From positions 9,238,001 to 9,302,000 of the forward strand of contig NZ_AP028461.1 of NCBI RefSeq assembly GCF_033097365.1: a DNA stretch of 64,000 nt. The letters are read 5' to 3'. Each line of letters starts with the position of its first letter. The first letter of the stretch is position 1. The stretch is from Actinoplanes sichuanensis (lineage in GTDB: Bacteria > Actinomycetota > Actinomycetes > Mycobacteriales > Micromonosporaceae). The notes beneath the pieces are model-generated. The model had not been told where the DNA came from. It was given only the letters and a program-made list of their open reading frames with translations, and did no database searches. The position numbers were made by a program, and so were the translations under genes. Positions 55,953-64,000 of this stretch are shown here, in pieces.

Positions 55953-57989
55953 GTGCCAGCCGAGGTCGGAACCAGGACGAGCATCCCGTCGGGAGCTCCG
56001 TCCGAAGCGCTGGTGCGCCGGACCAGGTTGCCCAATGATCGACGGACCCCCGCGGCGGCCCGTGCGCTGGTCCGATCGGTGCTGGAGGAGACCGGTCTGG
56101 TCGGCCTGCTCAACGAGGCGCTCCTGCTCACCACCGAGCTGTCCACCAACGCCGTCGTGCACGCCAACACCGAGCTGGAGATAGAGGTCTCGGCCGACCC
56201 GGGCGGGCTCACCGTCACCGTCACCGACTTCGCCTCCGGCCCCGTCGAGCAGCTCACCATCGGCCCCAAGAACGAGAGCTCGGAGATCGGCGAGGTCGCC
56301 GAGCGCGGCCGCGGCCTGCTGCTCGTCGACCATTTCGCCAGCCGCTGGGGCACCGTGCACGAGGGCGACGGCAAAGGCGTCTGGTTCCGGCTCGACCAGC
56401 GTGCCGGCGCCGGCGTCCCGGTGCGGCTGCCGAACGCGTCCGAGACCCCGAGCCTCGGCGCGCTCACCGGACTGCTGCGCAGCGGCACCGATCGGCATTC
56501 CGACGAGGGTCTCGCCGACCTCGCCGCCGACCTTCTCTCCCGCCTGGCGCGCCTCACCGGCGCCGCCGGCGGTGTGATCCGGCTCGACCGGGGCGACGGC
56601 ATGGGACGGCAACTTCTCGGACGGTACGGCCGGGCGCCCCGCGACAACGCGGACACCATCCGGGTGCCCCTGGCCGTCCAGAGGCCGTATGCGGGCGAGC
56701 TCGAACTCGACGCCGCCCCCGAGGGATACGCCCTGGCTCTGGCCACCATGGTCGCCGAGCGGTTCGCGCTGCATCTGGAAAATGACCGGCTCCGCCGCGC
56801 CGACATCCGCCGGCAGACCTGGATCACCTTCCTCGCCGAGGCCAGCGAGTTGCTCGCCCAGTCTCTCGACGTCAACCTGACGATGGCGCTCATCCCGCAG
56901 CTCGTGGTGCCCCGGCTGGGCCAGTGGTGCGCCGTGCACACCACCGACGCGTGGGGCCGCCTGCAGTTGGCGGCGGCCACCCACGCCGACGAGTCCGCGC
57001 TGGCCCAGCTGCACGCGACCCTCGCCGAGCCCGGCCCCGAGGCGCTGCTGGCCCGGCTGGAGGAGTCGTCCCGCCTCGGCACCCAGGTGATGTTCAACTC
57101 GCCGCTGGAGGGTTATGCGGTGCCGCTCGTGGCCCGCGGTGCCCGACTCGGCACGCTCGCCGTCGGGCGGCACCCGAAACATCGGCACGACGCCGACGAG
57201 GTGGCCGTTCTGGAGGATGTGGCCCGCCGGGCGGCGCTCGCCATCGACAACGCGCGCATCCACGACGAGCGGCGCACGGTCGCGCGCACGCTGCAGGCTT
57301 CGCTCCTGCCTCCGGCCCTGCCCCGGGTCGACGGCATCGGTTTCGCCGCCGAGTATGTTCCGACCGGCTCCGAGGTGGGCGGCGACTTCTACGACGTCGT
57401 CCCGTCCGGCGACAACCAGTGGCTGGTCGTGGTCGGCGACGTGTCCGGCAAGGGTGTCCAGGCGGCGACCGTGACCGGCCTGGTCCGCGACGTGATCCGG
57501 ATCCTGGTCGACGACGGGAAAGCCCTCGGCGAGATCCTCTGGCGGGTCAACCGGACACTCGTGCAGCGCGGCGGCGGGCGGTATTGCACGCTCGCGATGG
57601 CCTCGGTGACCAGGCAGGCGACGGGCACGCTCACCGTCTGCCTGCACCTGGCCGGGCACGATCGGGCGGTCCTGGTCCGGGCCGACGGCAAGACGGCGTT
57701 CGTCGGCGAGGGTGGTACAGCTCTCGGCCTGCTGGAGACGATCACCTCGCCGGATGTCACCGTCACGCTCGACTCCGGCGACTCACTGATCTTCTACACC
57801 GACGGGGTCACCGAGCGTCGACGGGGCCGCGAGCTCTTCGGATCGGCCCGGCTCAAGGAGGCGTCGGCCCCGCTGGCCGGCTACCCGGCGGACGTGATGG
57901 CGGCCCGACTCCGTTCCACGACGATCAATTTCTCGGTCGAGGAGCCACGCGACGACATCGCGATCCTGGTCCTCCGCAACGACGCCTGA
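55953..57989 (+). CDS. HATPase-GAF-PP2C (SpoIIE-type) regulatory kinase/phosphatase
   Basis: About 678 residues from GTG 55953, chosen for GGGAGAGG 8 bases upstream; ATG 55902 is in frame without a ribosome-binding site. Order: an RsbW-like HATPase (about 40-150; TELSTNAVVHANTELEIEV, GRGLLLVDHFASRWG), one or two GAF domains (about 175-460), and a C-terminal SpoIIE phosphatase (VGGDFYDVVPSGDN, VGDVSGKGVQAATVTG, FYTDGVTERR, DDIAILVLR). It carries both a kinase-like and a phosphatase module for STAS proteins, in one chain. The STAS gene is 8 kb away. Divergent from the giant kinase. Confidence 0.91.
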   Translation: MPAEVGTRTSIPSGAPSEALVRRTRLPNDRRTPAAARALVRSVLEETGLVGLLNEALLLTTELSTNAVVHANTELEIEVSADPGGLTVTVTDFASGPVEQLTIGPKNESSEIGEVAERGRGLLLVDHFASRWGTVHEGDGKGVWFRLDQRAGAGVPVRLPNASETPSLGALTGLLRSGTDRHSDEGLADLAADLLSRLARLTGAAGGVIRLDRGDGMGRQLLGRYGRAPRDNADTIRVPLAVQRPYAGELELDAAPEGYALALATMVAERFALHLENDRLRRADIRRQTWITFLAEASELLAQSLDVNLTMALIPQLVVPRLGQWCAVHTTDAWGRLQLAAATHADESALAQLHATLAEPGPEALLARLEESSRLGTQVMFNSPLEGYAVPLVARGARLGTLAVGRHPKHRHDADEVAVLEDVARRAALAIDNARIHDERRTVARTLQASLLPPALPRVDGIGFAAEYVPTGSEVGGDFYDVVPSGDNQWLVVVGDVSGKGVQAATVTGLVRDVIRILVDDGKALGEILWRVNRTLVQRGGGRYCTLAMASVTRQATGTLTVCLHLAGHDRAVLVRADGKTAFVGEGGTALGLLETITSPDVTVTLDSGDSLIFYTDGVTERRRGRELFGSARLKEASAPLAGYPADVMAARLRSTTINFSVEEPRDDIAILVLRNDA

Positions 57990-58015
57990 CTTGTCGCACC
58001 TTCGAGGCCCTGTTT

Positions 58016-58035
58016 CTGTCAGACCGTCGTGGCAG
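58016..58035 (+). promoter_or_regulatory. Inverted repeat before DHFR-like gene 1
   Basis: CTGTCA-N8-TGGCAG ends 10 bases before the ATG. The same kind of repeat, at the same distance, precedes the second DHFR-like gene (59761-59780), and the whole 40-base leader is alignable between the two. This suggests a shared regulator or promoter. Confidence 0.5.
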
Positions 58036-58045
58036 GGTTCTGGGC

Positions 58046-58606
58046 ATGAAGACGCAATACTTCACCGCGACGACGATCGACGGTTACATCGCCGACGAGA
58101 ACAATTCGTTGGACTGGCTCTTCGAGGTCGATGACAAAGCCGGCGAAAACCCGTTCGCACCGTTCTTCGAGGGTGTCGGAGCGTTCGCGATGGGCGCCAC
58201 CACATACGAGTGGGTGCTGGCTCATGAAAAGGCGTTGGAGCACCCGTCTTCCTGGTTGGAGCCTTACGGCGACACCCCGGCATGGATTTTCACTCACCGC
58301 GAGCTGCCGGTCATTCCAGGAGCAAATCTTCATTTCGTACGGGGTGACGTCCGCCCGGTCCACGCCGAAATGGTGTCGGCCGCGGCCGGAAAGAACATCT
58401 GGCTGGTCGGCGGCGGCGAGTTGGTCGCCCAATTCGCCGACCAGGGCCTGCTGGACGAGGTGATCCTCGGCGTGGCCCCGGTGACCTTGGGCGCGGGAGC
58501 CCCGGTCCTCCCCCGCCGGATCACGTCCTCCCGATACACCTTGACCAGCACGCGCCAGCTGGGCCAATTCGCCTACCTCACCTACGACGTCCACCCACCG
58601 GCCTAG
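58046..58606 (+). CDS. Dihydrofolate reductase family protein (RibD C-terminal-like), copy 1
   Basis: 186 residues of the DHFR-like/RibD-C family: TATTIDGYIADENNSLDWLF at the start and the NADPH-binding block NIWLVGGGELVAQFADQGLL. These proteins bind NAD(P)H, but true folate reduction has not been shown for most. The frame open back to 56924 is a shadow of the upstream gene. A paralogue lies 1.2 kb downstream with about 60% identity. Confidence 0.88.
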   Translation: MKTQYFTATTIDGYIADENNSLDWLFEVDDKAGENPFAPFFEGVGAFAMGATTYEWVLAHEKALEHPSSWLEPYGDTPAWIFTHRELPVIPGANLHFVRGDVRPVHAEMVSAAAGKNIWLVGGGELVAQFADQGLLDEVILGVAPVTLGAGAPVLPRRITSSRYTLTSTRQLGQFAYLTYDVHPPA

Positions 58607-59040
58607 CCCTCACGCCACCCCTCCGTTCCCGCTTCGGCCGCTTCCGCCCGGCACCCATCCACGCCAGCCCCAGCCCCAGCCCCATCCGCCACGGCCGCGC
58701 CCACCCGGCACCCATCCACACCCGCCACGGCCGCCTCCACCCGACACCCACACACGCCCGCCACGGCCGCTCCCAACCGGAACCCGCCACGGCTGCTGCC
58801 ACCCGGCGCCCATCCACGCCCGCCACAGCCACTCCCGCCCGACAACCGCCCACGCCCGCGCCAACCGGCACACCCATGACCGACTCCGTCCGGTACCCGC
58901 CATGACCGACTCCGCCCGGCGCCCACACACGCCCGCCACAGCCATTCCCGGCCCACGGCCGCCCACGCCCGACACGCCCGGGCAGACCTCGCCACGCCGA
59001 GCCCACTCGACCGAACCACCGCCGTGCCCAGCCGAAACAG
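58607..59040. repeat. C-rich degenerate tandem-repeat tract
   Basis: The plus strand is strongly C-rich and G-poor, with repeated cores CGCCACGGCCGC at about 58687, 58723, 58758, 58784 and 58820 within 26-36-bp units (core plus CACCCGGCACCCATCCAC). Minus-strand frames exist (Gly/Arg/Trp repeats) but have no gene features. The minus strand near 58668-58684 carries GGGG runs separated by CT. It follows DHFR-like gene 1 with no terminator. Function unknown. Confidence 0.65.
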
Positions 59041-59760
59041 CGGCAGCCGCCTCCTGGGCATGATCCGTCGCCACACGGACAGGGTCCCCGTGGCGTCACT
59101 CCTCGGAACGCGACGGATGCAGCCCGACGTCCATGCGTTTGAGCAGTGTGGACGGCAAGGTCACCGACGCCGATCCGAGATGTGAGAGTCGGTCCCGTGG
59201 CCCCGTCCGTTGGAGTACGGTGTGGGACCCCGCAGCCGGAATTCCCCGAGGCCGCGGCGTCGAGCCGGTGACGGTGGCGGGCTGGGTGCGGCAACACCCC
59301 ACCCGCCACCGGCACCCCCGATTCCTGCTCCCAGCCGGAGTAAGGCGTCTACCCGGCCCGGTTCCGACGCAGCCAGAAAATGTATGGCCGATGCCCACAT
59401 GCCTGATCGACTCGAACAAGCCGCAACCGGCAGTTGCTGCCGGGCAGGCGCCGTCGCCACTAACCGCCCGTGAAATTCGACCGCAGCGAGCGACACCGCC
59501 GACCGACGCGAGACGCGAGATGCTAAGACGACCGCCGACGCCGACCGCAGCGACCGACACTGCCGGCCGCCGCGCCTGAGACCACCGGACGCAGCGACTG
59601 GCACTGCCGGGCGAGACAGCCGCCGGCGCCCTCCGCAACGACCGACATCGGGCGGGACAGCTAACGGCATCGACTGAAATGGCCGCTCTCGCCGGATGAG
59701 GCGGCCGTTGAGCCGATCCGACCCACAGTGACCGGGCCGGTCCTGATCGATCTGCCCTTT
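59041..59760. other. Gene-free region with weak repeats
   Basis: About 720 bp without a convincing gene. A plus-strand frame at 59133-59579 lacks the GC3 bias of real genes here and has no recognised domain. Between 59481 and 59660 a CGCAGCGACCGACACTGCC-like element recurs at 59481, 59545, 59589 and 59633. The stretch could be remnants of a decayed gene. The DHFR-like gene 2 leader follows. Confidence 0.5.
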
Positions 59761-59780
59761 TTGCCAGGCCCGGCGTGGCA
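59761..59780 (+). promoter_or_regulatory. Inverted repeat before DHFR-like gene 2
   Basis: TTGCCA-N9-TGGCA ends 11 bases before the ATG at 59792. It aligns with the repeat before DHFR-like gene 1. Confidence 0.5.
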
Positions 59781-59791
59781 TGGTGATTGGC

Positions 59792-60406
59792 ATGGCGAAG
59801 ACGCAGTACTACACCGCCACCAGCATCGACGGCTTCATCGCCGACGAGAACAACTCGCTGGACTGGCTCTTCGAGGTCGACGAGGGCACCGACAATCCGT
59901 TCGGTGAGTTCTTCGAGGGTGTCGGCGCGTTCGCCATGGGCGCGACCACCTACGAATGGGTTCTGAAGCACGACAATCTCCTCGAAGAACCGGAGAACTG
60001 GCACGACATGTACGGCGACGTACCGTGCTGGGTCTTCACTCACCGCGATCTGCCGCCGGTGCCGGATGCCAACGTGTTCATGATCAGCGGCGATGTCCGC
60101 CGGGTGCACGAGGCCATGATCGTCGCCGCTCAGGGCAAGAACGTCTGGCTGGCCGGTGGTGGCAATCTGGTGAGCCAGTTCGTCGCGGAGGGCCTGCTCG
60201 ACGAGATCATCCTCGGTATCGCTCCGGCCATTCTCGGCGAGGGAACCCCGATGCTGCGCCGCCGTCTCCTGGTGGACGACCTGATCCTCACCGGTGTCCG
60301 AGAGGTGGGCCAGTTCGCCTACCTGACGTACGCGGTCGGCGACGTCGCCCGGATGGGTCGCCATCTGGCCTCCGAAACCGCAGCGCTGATCCCCGCCCAC
60401 TTCTGA
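59792..60406 (+). CDS. Dihydrofolate reductase family protein (RibD C-terminal-like), copy 2
   Basis: 204 residues from ATG 59792 (an ATG four codons upstream is possible). Same family blocks as copy 1: TATSIDGFIADENNSLDWLF and NVWLAGGGNLVSQFVAEGLL, with an 18-residue longer C-terminus. The shared leader shows the duplication included the promoter. The two copies have diverged enough to have separate substrates. Confidence 0.88.
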   Translation: MAKTQYYTATSIDGFIADENNSLDWLFEVDEGTDNPFGEFFEGVGAFAMGATTYEWVLKHDNLLEEPENWHDMYGDVPCWVFTHRDLPPVPDANVFMISGDVRRVHEAMIVAAQGKNVWLAGGGNLVSQFVAEGLLDEIILGIAPAILGEGTPMLRRRLLVDDLILTGVREVGQFAYLTYAVGDVARMGRHLASETAALIPAHF

Positions 60407-60436
60407 CCCGTCGCCGATCGCCGACATCCCGGGGCA

Positions 60437-60747
60437 GACAAAGCCAACCGAGACCCACACCGCAGACCGACAAAGCCACCCGAAACCCGCACCGCGGACC
60501 CACAAAGCCACCTGAGACCCACAGGCGGGCAAAGCCCCCACTCCGCACCGCAGACAGGCGAAGCCACCCGAGACCAGTCGCGGATCGACAACTCCGCCCG
60601 AGACCCGCAGGCGGGCAAAGCCCAAACTCCGCACCGCCGGCAGGCAAAGCCACCCGAGACCACCCGCGGGCCGACAACGCCGCCCGAGACCCACCCGCAG
60701 GCCGACAACGCCGCCCGCGCCCCACCGCGGGCGAGCAACCCGCCGCC
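60437..60747. repeat. About eleven 28-32-bp degenerate tandem repeats
   Basis: Contiguous units such as GACAAAGCCACCCGAAACCC + GCACCGCGGACC, with no unique spacers, fill the space between two convergent genes. Unit length varies from 28 to 32 bp, so a coding role is unlikely. It is not a CRISPR array. A similar C-rich tract follows the other DHFR-like gene. Confidence 0.7.
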
Positions 60748-60804
60748 GACACGAGCGCCAGCCGGCCCGATCAGGCCGGCGCCCGAACCCGGCCGCCGCG
60801 GCTG

Positions 60805-61917
60805 TCAGAACAGGTCGTCGGGCGTGGCCATCGGTATGCGGTCGGCCAGGTCGGGTGGGGCCGTCACGATCACGGCACGCCCACGTCGGGCCATCAGCAC
60901 CTGCTCGAGCCCGGCCACGATGTCACCGATCCGGGCTGGGCTCAGGCCCCGCGGCAGGACGGCGTGCACCACACCGGCACCGACCGAGCCACGAACGGCC
61001 ACCGCCGACCCGACGGCGTCGCGCAGAACGAACCCGACCGCATGCAGGTCACGGGAGCGGACTCGGAGACGCAACGCCACATCGGACGGCCGAAACGGAT
61101 AGCTCCCCCACCACTCCGGCGCCTCGGCCCGGATCACCGCGGACGCCCCCATCTCCCGGGCCAGCCGCCCGGCACCGGCCGCGACGAAGCCGGCCGACCC
61201 CTCGAGCAGCATCGCGAACGACCCGGCGCCGACGGCCGGCAGGTCGACCTCGACCGCACTCAACGCGAACTCCTGAGCAACGATCCGGGTCGCCAGCTCA
61301 TTGACCTCGGTCGGCGTGGAAACCTGGCGAACCACCCAGCGCCGGGCCTCCGGCAACTCCTCGACCGGCAGAACCGCCGACGTGATCACCCCGGCGGCCG
61401 GGCTCTCCCACTCGGCGAGGTCGACGATCTCCCCGGCCGGGTCGACGAGCGCGACACTGACGGCCTGCCCGGCCGGCGAGCCGAACCGGTGACGCAACGG
61501 CCCGGACTCGTTGACGGCGAGGACACCACCGATCGTGGCGCCGGGTGACGGCGGGTCGAGGACGAGACGCCGGCCGTGTCGGGCGAGGGCGGACTGCACC
61601 GCATTGACCGGCGTGCCGGCCGCGACGATCGCGGACGAGCCGTCGTGATCCCACATGCCGTGGAGACGAACCGTGTCGATGATGATGTCGAGGCGCTCCG
61701 GCCTCGTACCCCAATCGATTTTGCTGCCTGAACCTCGCGCCCGAACGCCGAGGCCGCGCTCCGCGGCGAGGCGCAGCAACCGGGAGACGGCCTGTGAGGT
61801 GGCCGGTGCGGCGACGTAGTCGGCGTGGCGACCGGCGACCCGATCGTCACCGCGCGCGACGCGTGCAGCGCCGGGGCCGCAGATCTCCACGAGCTCGGCG
61901 AGAAGGGAACCGCTCAC
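60805..61917 (-). CDS. FAD-binding oxidoreductase (GlcE/FAD_binding_4 type)
   Basis: 370 residues from GTG 61917, which has GGGGAGG 6 bases upstream; the frame open to 62139 runs into the divergent gene. N-terminal PCMH-type FAD domain: DYVAAPATSQAVSRLLRLAA, GVRARGSGSKIDWG, and PSPGATIGGVLAVNESGPLRHRFG. This resembles glycolate oxidase subunit GlcE, which lacks its own iron-sulfur part. No GlcD or GlcF gene is next to it. Substrate uncertain. Confidence 0.85.
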   Translation of the reverse strand: MSGSLLAELVEICGPGAARVARGDDRVAGRHADYVAAPATSQAVSRLLRLAAERGLGVRARGSGSKIDWGTRPERLDIIIDTVRLHGMWDHDGSSAIVAAGTPVNAVQSALARHGRRLVLDPPSPGATIGGVLAVNESGPLRHRFGSPAGQAVSVALVDPAGEIVDLAEWESPAAGVITSAVLPVEELPEARRWVVRQVSTPTEVNELATRIVAQEFALSAVEVDLPAVGAGSFAMLLEGSAGFVAAGAGRLAREMGASAVIRAEAPEWWGSYPFRPSDVALRLRVRSRDLHAVGFVLRDAVGSAVAVRGSVGAGVVHAVLPRGLSPARIGDIVAGLEQVLMARRGRAVIVTAPPDLADRIPMATPDDLF

Positions 61918-62023
61918 TCCGATGCCTCCCCACAGCGAAGATCGTCCACTCTGGCACATCGTACACATGTTCGAATGACCGAGGTTCGTGTGTCCGGGAA
62001 ATCCGGGCGGTAACGTGTTTCCG

Positions 62024-64000
62024 GTGACGATTGAAGGCCCACCCACCGCTCGCCAGGCGCCGACCGAGCGCACCTTCCACGGCGACACGGTCGTCGACGA
62101 GTTCGCCTGGCTGATGGCCAAGGAGGACCCGGCGACCATCGCTCACCTGGAGGCGGAGAACGCCTGGACAGAGCAGGCGACCGCGCACCTGGCCGGTCTC
62201 CGGGAGACAGTCTTCCAGGAGATCAAGGGCCGCACACAGGAGACCGACCTGTCGGTTCCGAGCCGTAAGGGCGGGTTCTGGTATTACACCCGCACCGAGG
62301 AGGGCAAGCAGTACGGGATCTCCTGTCGGGTGCCGGTGCGCCCGGGCGAGACGGCCCCGCCGATGGACGCCGAGAAACCCGGTGAGGAGATCCTTCTCGA
62401 CGGCAACGAGCTGGCCGAGGGTAAGGACTTCTTCGCGCTCGGCACCTTCGACGTGAGCCCGGACGGCAACTGGCTGGCCTACTCGACCGACTTCGACGGC
62501 GACGAGCGCTTCACCCTGCGGGTGAAGAATCTGGTGACCGGCGAGGTCCTGGCCGACGAGGTGACCGACGTCTTCTACGGCAGCGCCTGGTCGGCCGACG
62601 GGAGCACGCTGTTCTACATCACGGTGGACGAGGCGTGGCGGCCGTACCGGGTGTGGCGTCACACGGTCGGCAGCACCGAGGACACGTTGATCTACGAGGA
62701 GCCGGACGAGCGGTTCTGGGTGGGCGTCGACCTCACGCGCAGTGAGAAGTTCATCGTCATCGACACGCAGAGCAAGATCACTTCTGAGGTACGGGTGATC
62801 CCGGCCGACATTCCAGATGCCGAGCCCGCCCTGATCACCGAGCGTCGGCAGGGTGTCGAGTATTCGATCGAGCACCACGGCCACCGTTTCCTGATCCTGC
62901 ACAACCGGGATGCCGAGGACTTCGCGCTGGCCTGGACCTCGGTGGACAATCCGGGCGAGTGGATCGAGATGATCCCGCACCAGCCCGGCACCCGCCTCGA
63001 GTCGGTCGACGCGTTCTCCCGGCACCTGGTCATCTCGCTGCGGCGGGACGGTCTGACCGGCCTGCGGGTGATCGCCGACGGCAGCACGGCCTCCTACGAC
63101 ATGGAGTTCCCCGAGCCGCTGTACAGCGTGGGCCTGGCCGGCAACCCGGAGTACGAGACGAGTTCCGTCCGGATCTCCTACACCTCGATGATCACGCCAG
63201 ACTCGATCTTCGACGTCGATCTGATCACCCGCTCGATGACGCTGCGTAAGCAGAAGCCGGTGCTCGGCGGCTACCAGGCGGACGACTACGAGCAGTTCCG
63301 CGAGTGGGCGACGGCCCCCGACGGCACCCGTGTGCCGATCTCGATCGTGACGCGCAAGGGTGTGCCGCGGGACGGTTCGGCCCCGGCCCTGCTCTACGGC
63401 TACGGGTCCTACGAGCACTCGATCGACCCGTACTTCTCGATCGCCCGCCTCTCCCTGCTCGACCGCGGTGTCGTCTTCGCGATCGCGCACGTCCGCGGTG
63501 GCGGCGAAATGGGCCGGCAGTGGTATGAGCAGGGCAAAATGCTCGCCAAGCGCAACACCTTCACCGACTTCGTGGCGGCCGCCGAGGCCCTGGTCCGCAG
63601 CCGCTGGACCTCCGCCGACCGTCTGGTGGCCCGCGGCGGCTCAGCCGGTGGCCTGCTCATGGGCGCGATCGCCAACATCGCCCCGGAGGCGTTCGCCGGC
63701 ATCCTCGCCGAGGTCCCCTTCGTCGACCCGCTCACCTCGATCCTCGACCCGTCCCTCCCGCTGACGGTCACCGAGTGGGAGGAGTGGGGCAATCCGATCG
63801 AGTCGGCCGAGATCTACGCCTACATGAAGGCCTACAGCCCGTATGAGAACGTGACCAAGCAGGCGTACCCCCGGATCCTCGCGGTGACCAGCCTGAACGA
63901 CACCCGCGTCCTCTATCACGAACCGGCCAAGTGGATCGCTCGGCTACGTTCCGTGACCCCCGAGGGCCGCTATCTTCTCAAGACCGAGATGGGCGCGGGT
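62024..64000 (+). CDS. S9 family prolyl oligopeptidase (oligopeptidase B-like), 3' truncated by window
   Basis: 659 residues are present from GTG 62024 to the window end, without a stop. An N-terminal beta-propeller (about 1-400; VVDEFAWLMAKEDPATIAHL is the typical start) precedes the alpha/beta hydrolase with nucleophile Ser in GGSAGG and the conserved VRGGGEMGRQWYEQGK; the Asp region NDTRVLYHEPAKW is also present. The catalytic His lies beyond the edge. It should cut peptides after basic residues in the cytoplasm. Divergent from the FAD gene by 106 bp. Not a complete gene here. Confidence 0.93.
   Translation, partial: MTIEGPPTARQAPTERTFHGDTVVDEFAWLMAKEDPATIAHLEAENAWTEQATAHLAGLRETVFQEIKGRTQETDLSVPSRKGGFWYYTRTEEGKQYGISCRVPVRPGETAPPMDAEKPGEEILLDGNELAEGKDFFALGTFDVSPDGNWLAYSTDFDGDERFTLRVKNLVTGEVLADEVTDVFYGSAWSADGSTLFYITVDEAWRPYRVWRHTVGSTEDTLIYEEPDERFWVGVDLTRSEKFIVIDTQSKITSEVRVIPADIPDAEPALITERRQGVEYSIEHHGHRFLILHNRDAEDFALAWTSVDNPGEWIEMIPHQPGTRLESVDAFSRHLVISLRRDGLTGLRVIADGSTASYDMEFPEPLYSVGLAGNPEYETSSVRISYTSMITPDSIFDVDLITRSMTLRKQKPVLGGYQADDYEQFREWATAPDGTRVPISIVTRKGVPRDGSAPALLYGYGSYEHSIDPYFSIARLSLLDRGVVFAIAHVRGGGEMGRQWYEQGKMLAKRNTFTDFVAAAEALVRSRWTSADRLVARGGSAGGLLMGAIANIAPEAFAGILAEVPFVDPLTSILDPSLPLTVTEWEEWGNPIESAEIYAYMKAYSPYENVTKQAYPRILAVTSLNDTRVLYHEPAKWIARLRSVTPEGRYLLKTEMGAG

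Noticed and set aside
58603..59315. Minus-strand Gly/Arg/Trp-repeat frames in the C-rich tract
   Set aside because: All three frames are open because of base composition and repeats; none has a start signal or family match.
59133..59579. 148-residue plus-strand frame as a gene
   Set aside because: Third-position GC is well below that of true genes here, there is no ribosome-binding site and no recognisable domain.
60437..60747. Repeats considered as a CRISPR array
   Set aside because: Units are contiguous and degenerate with no unique spacers, and there is no cas gene in the window.

Overview
The window is high-GC actinobacterial chromosome. GC-rich third codon positions, many GTG starts, 4-bp ATGA/GTGA gene couplings, a BldC-type regulator, SigE-family sigma factors, F420-type luciferase-like and UbiX/UbiD proteins, futalosine-pathway menaquinone genes and a flagellar FliQ together suggest a motile Micromonosporaceae member such as Actinoplanes. 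This assignment is inference; there is no rRNA gene to test it. No tRNA, rRNA, CRISPR array, prophage or transposase gene was found.

Layout. 0-10.1 kb: C-terminal part of an SNF2 helicase coupled to a SWIM zinc-finger protein, an aldo/keto reductase behind a double palindrome, an LPXTG surface protein, mqnA, a HelD-type helicase coupled to a luciferase-like monooxygenase, and an LRV-repeat protein. 10.1-15.5 kb: GNAT protein divergent from a four-gene membrane protein/regulator/ABC exporter operon whose ATPase is frameshifted, then a two-domain VOC protein and a secreted subtilisin. 15.5-18.9 kb: a cobalamin riboswitch and btuF-btuC-btuD, followed in the same direction by a lone fliQ. 18.9-24 kb: a PadR regulator with a signal-peptidase-like protein lacking the usual lysine, small membrane proteins with mqnE, and an NlpC/P60 hydrolase. 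24-29.7 kb: a Pro/Ala-rich membrane protein, a cold-shock-type DEAD-box helicase, a 269-bp inverted-repeat element and a glycolipid-binding-domain protein. 29.6-34.5 kb: tandem membrane-anchored HExxH proteins, a Cds1-like PLP enzyme with an Lrp regulator, and bldC. 34.5-40.6 kb: ubiX, two duplicated sigma/membrane-partner pairs, ubiA and ubiD. 41.5-47.4 kb: one tightly overlapped operon hemL - phosphatase - tlpA/resA - ccdA - resB - ccsB. 47.5-58 kb: a STAS protein, a third sigma/partner pair, a pectate lyase, a response regulator, a very large soluble poly-HAMP hybrid kinase and a divergent kinase/phosphatase (HATPase-GAF-PP2C) protein. 58-64 kb: twin DHFR-family reductases with conserved leaders, each followed by a degenerate tandem-repeat tract, an FAD-binding protein, and the start of an S9 oligopeptidase that runs off the window.

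How the genes work together. Five menaquinone (futalosine route) genes, mqnA, mqnE, ubiX, ubiA and ubiD, lie on the minus strand over 36 kb near a complete System II cytochrome c maturation set and hemL, making this a respiratory-chain assembly neighbourhood into which regulatory and surface genes are interspersed. The 47.5-58 kb block looks like a partner-switching and phosphorelay signalling module. The least explained items are the inverted-repeat element at 28.7-29.0 kb, the signal-peptidase-like protein with Arg for Lys, the orphan fliQ behind the B12 operon, the twin sigma factors with diverged partners, and the repeat tracts beside the DHFR-like genes.
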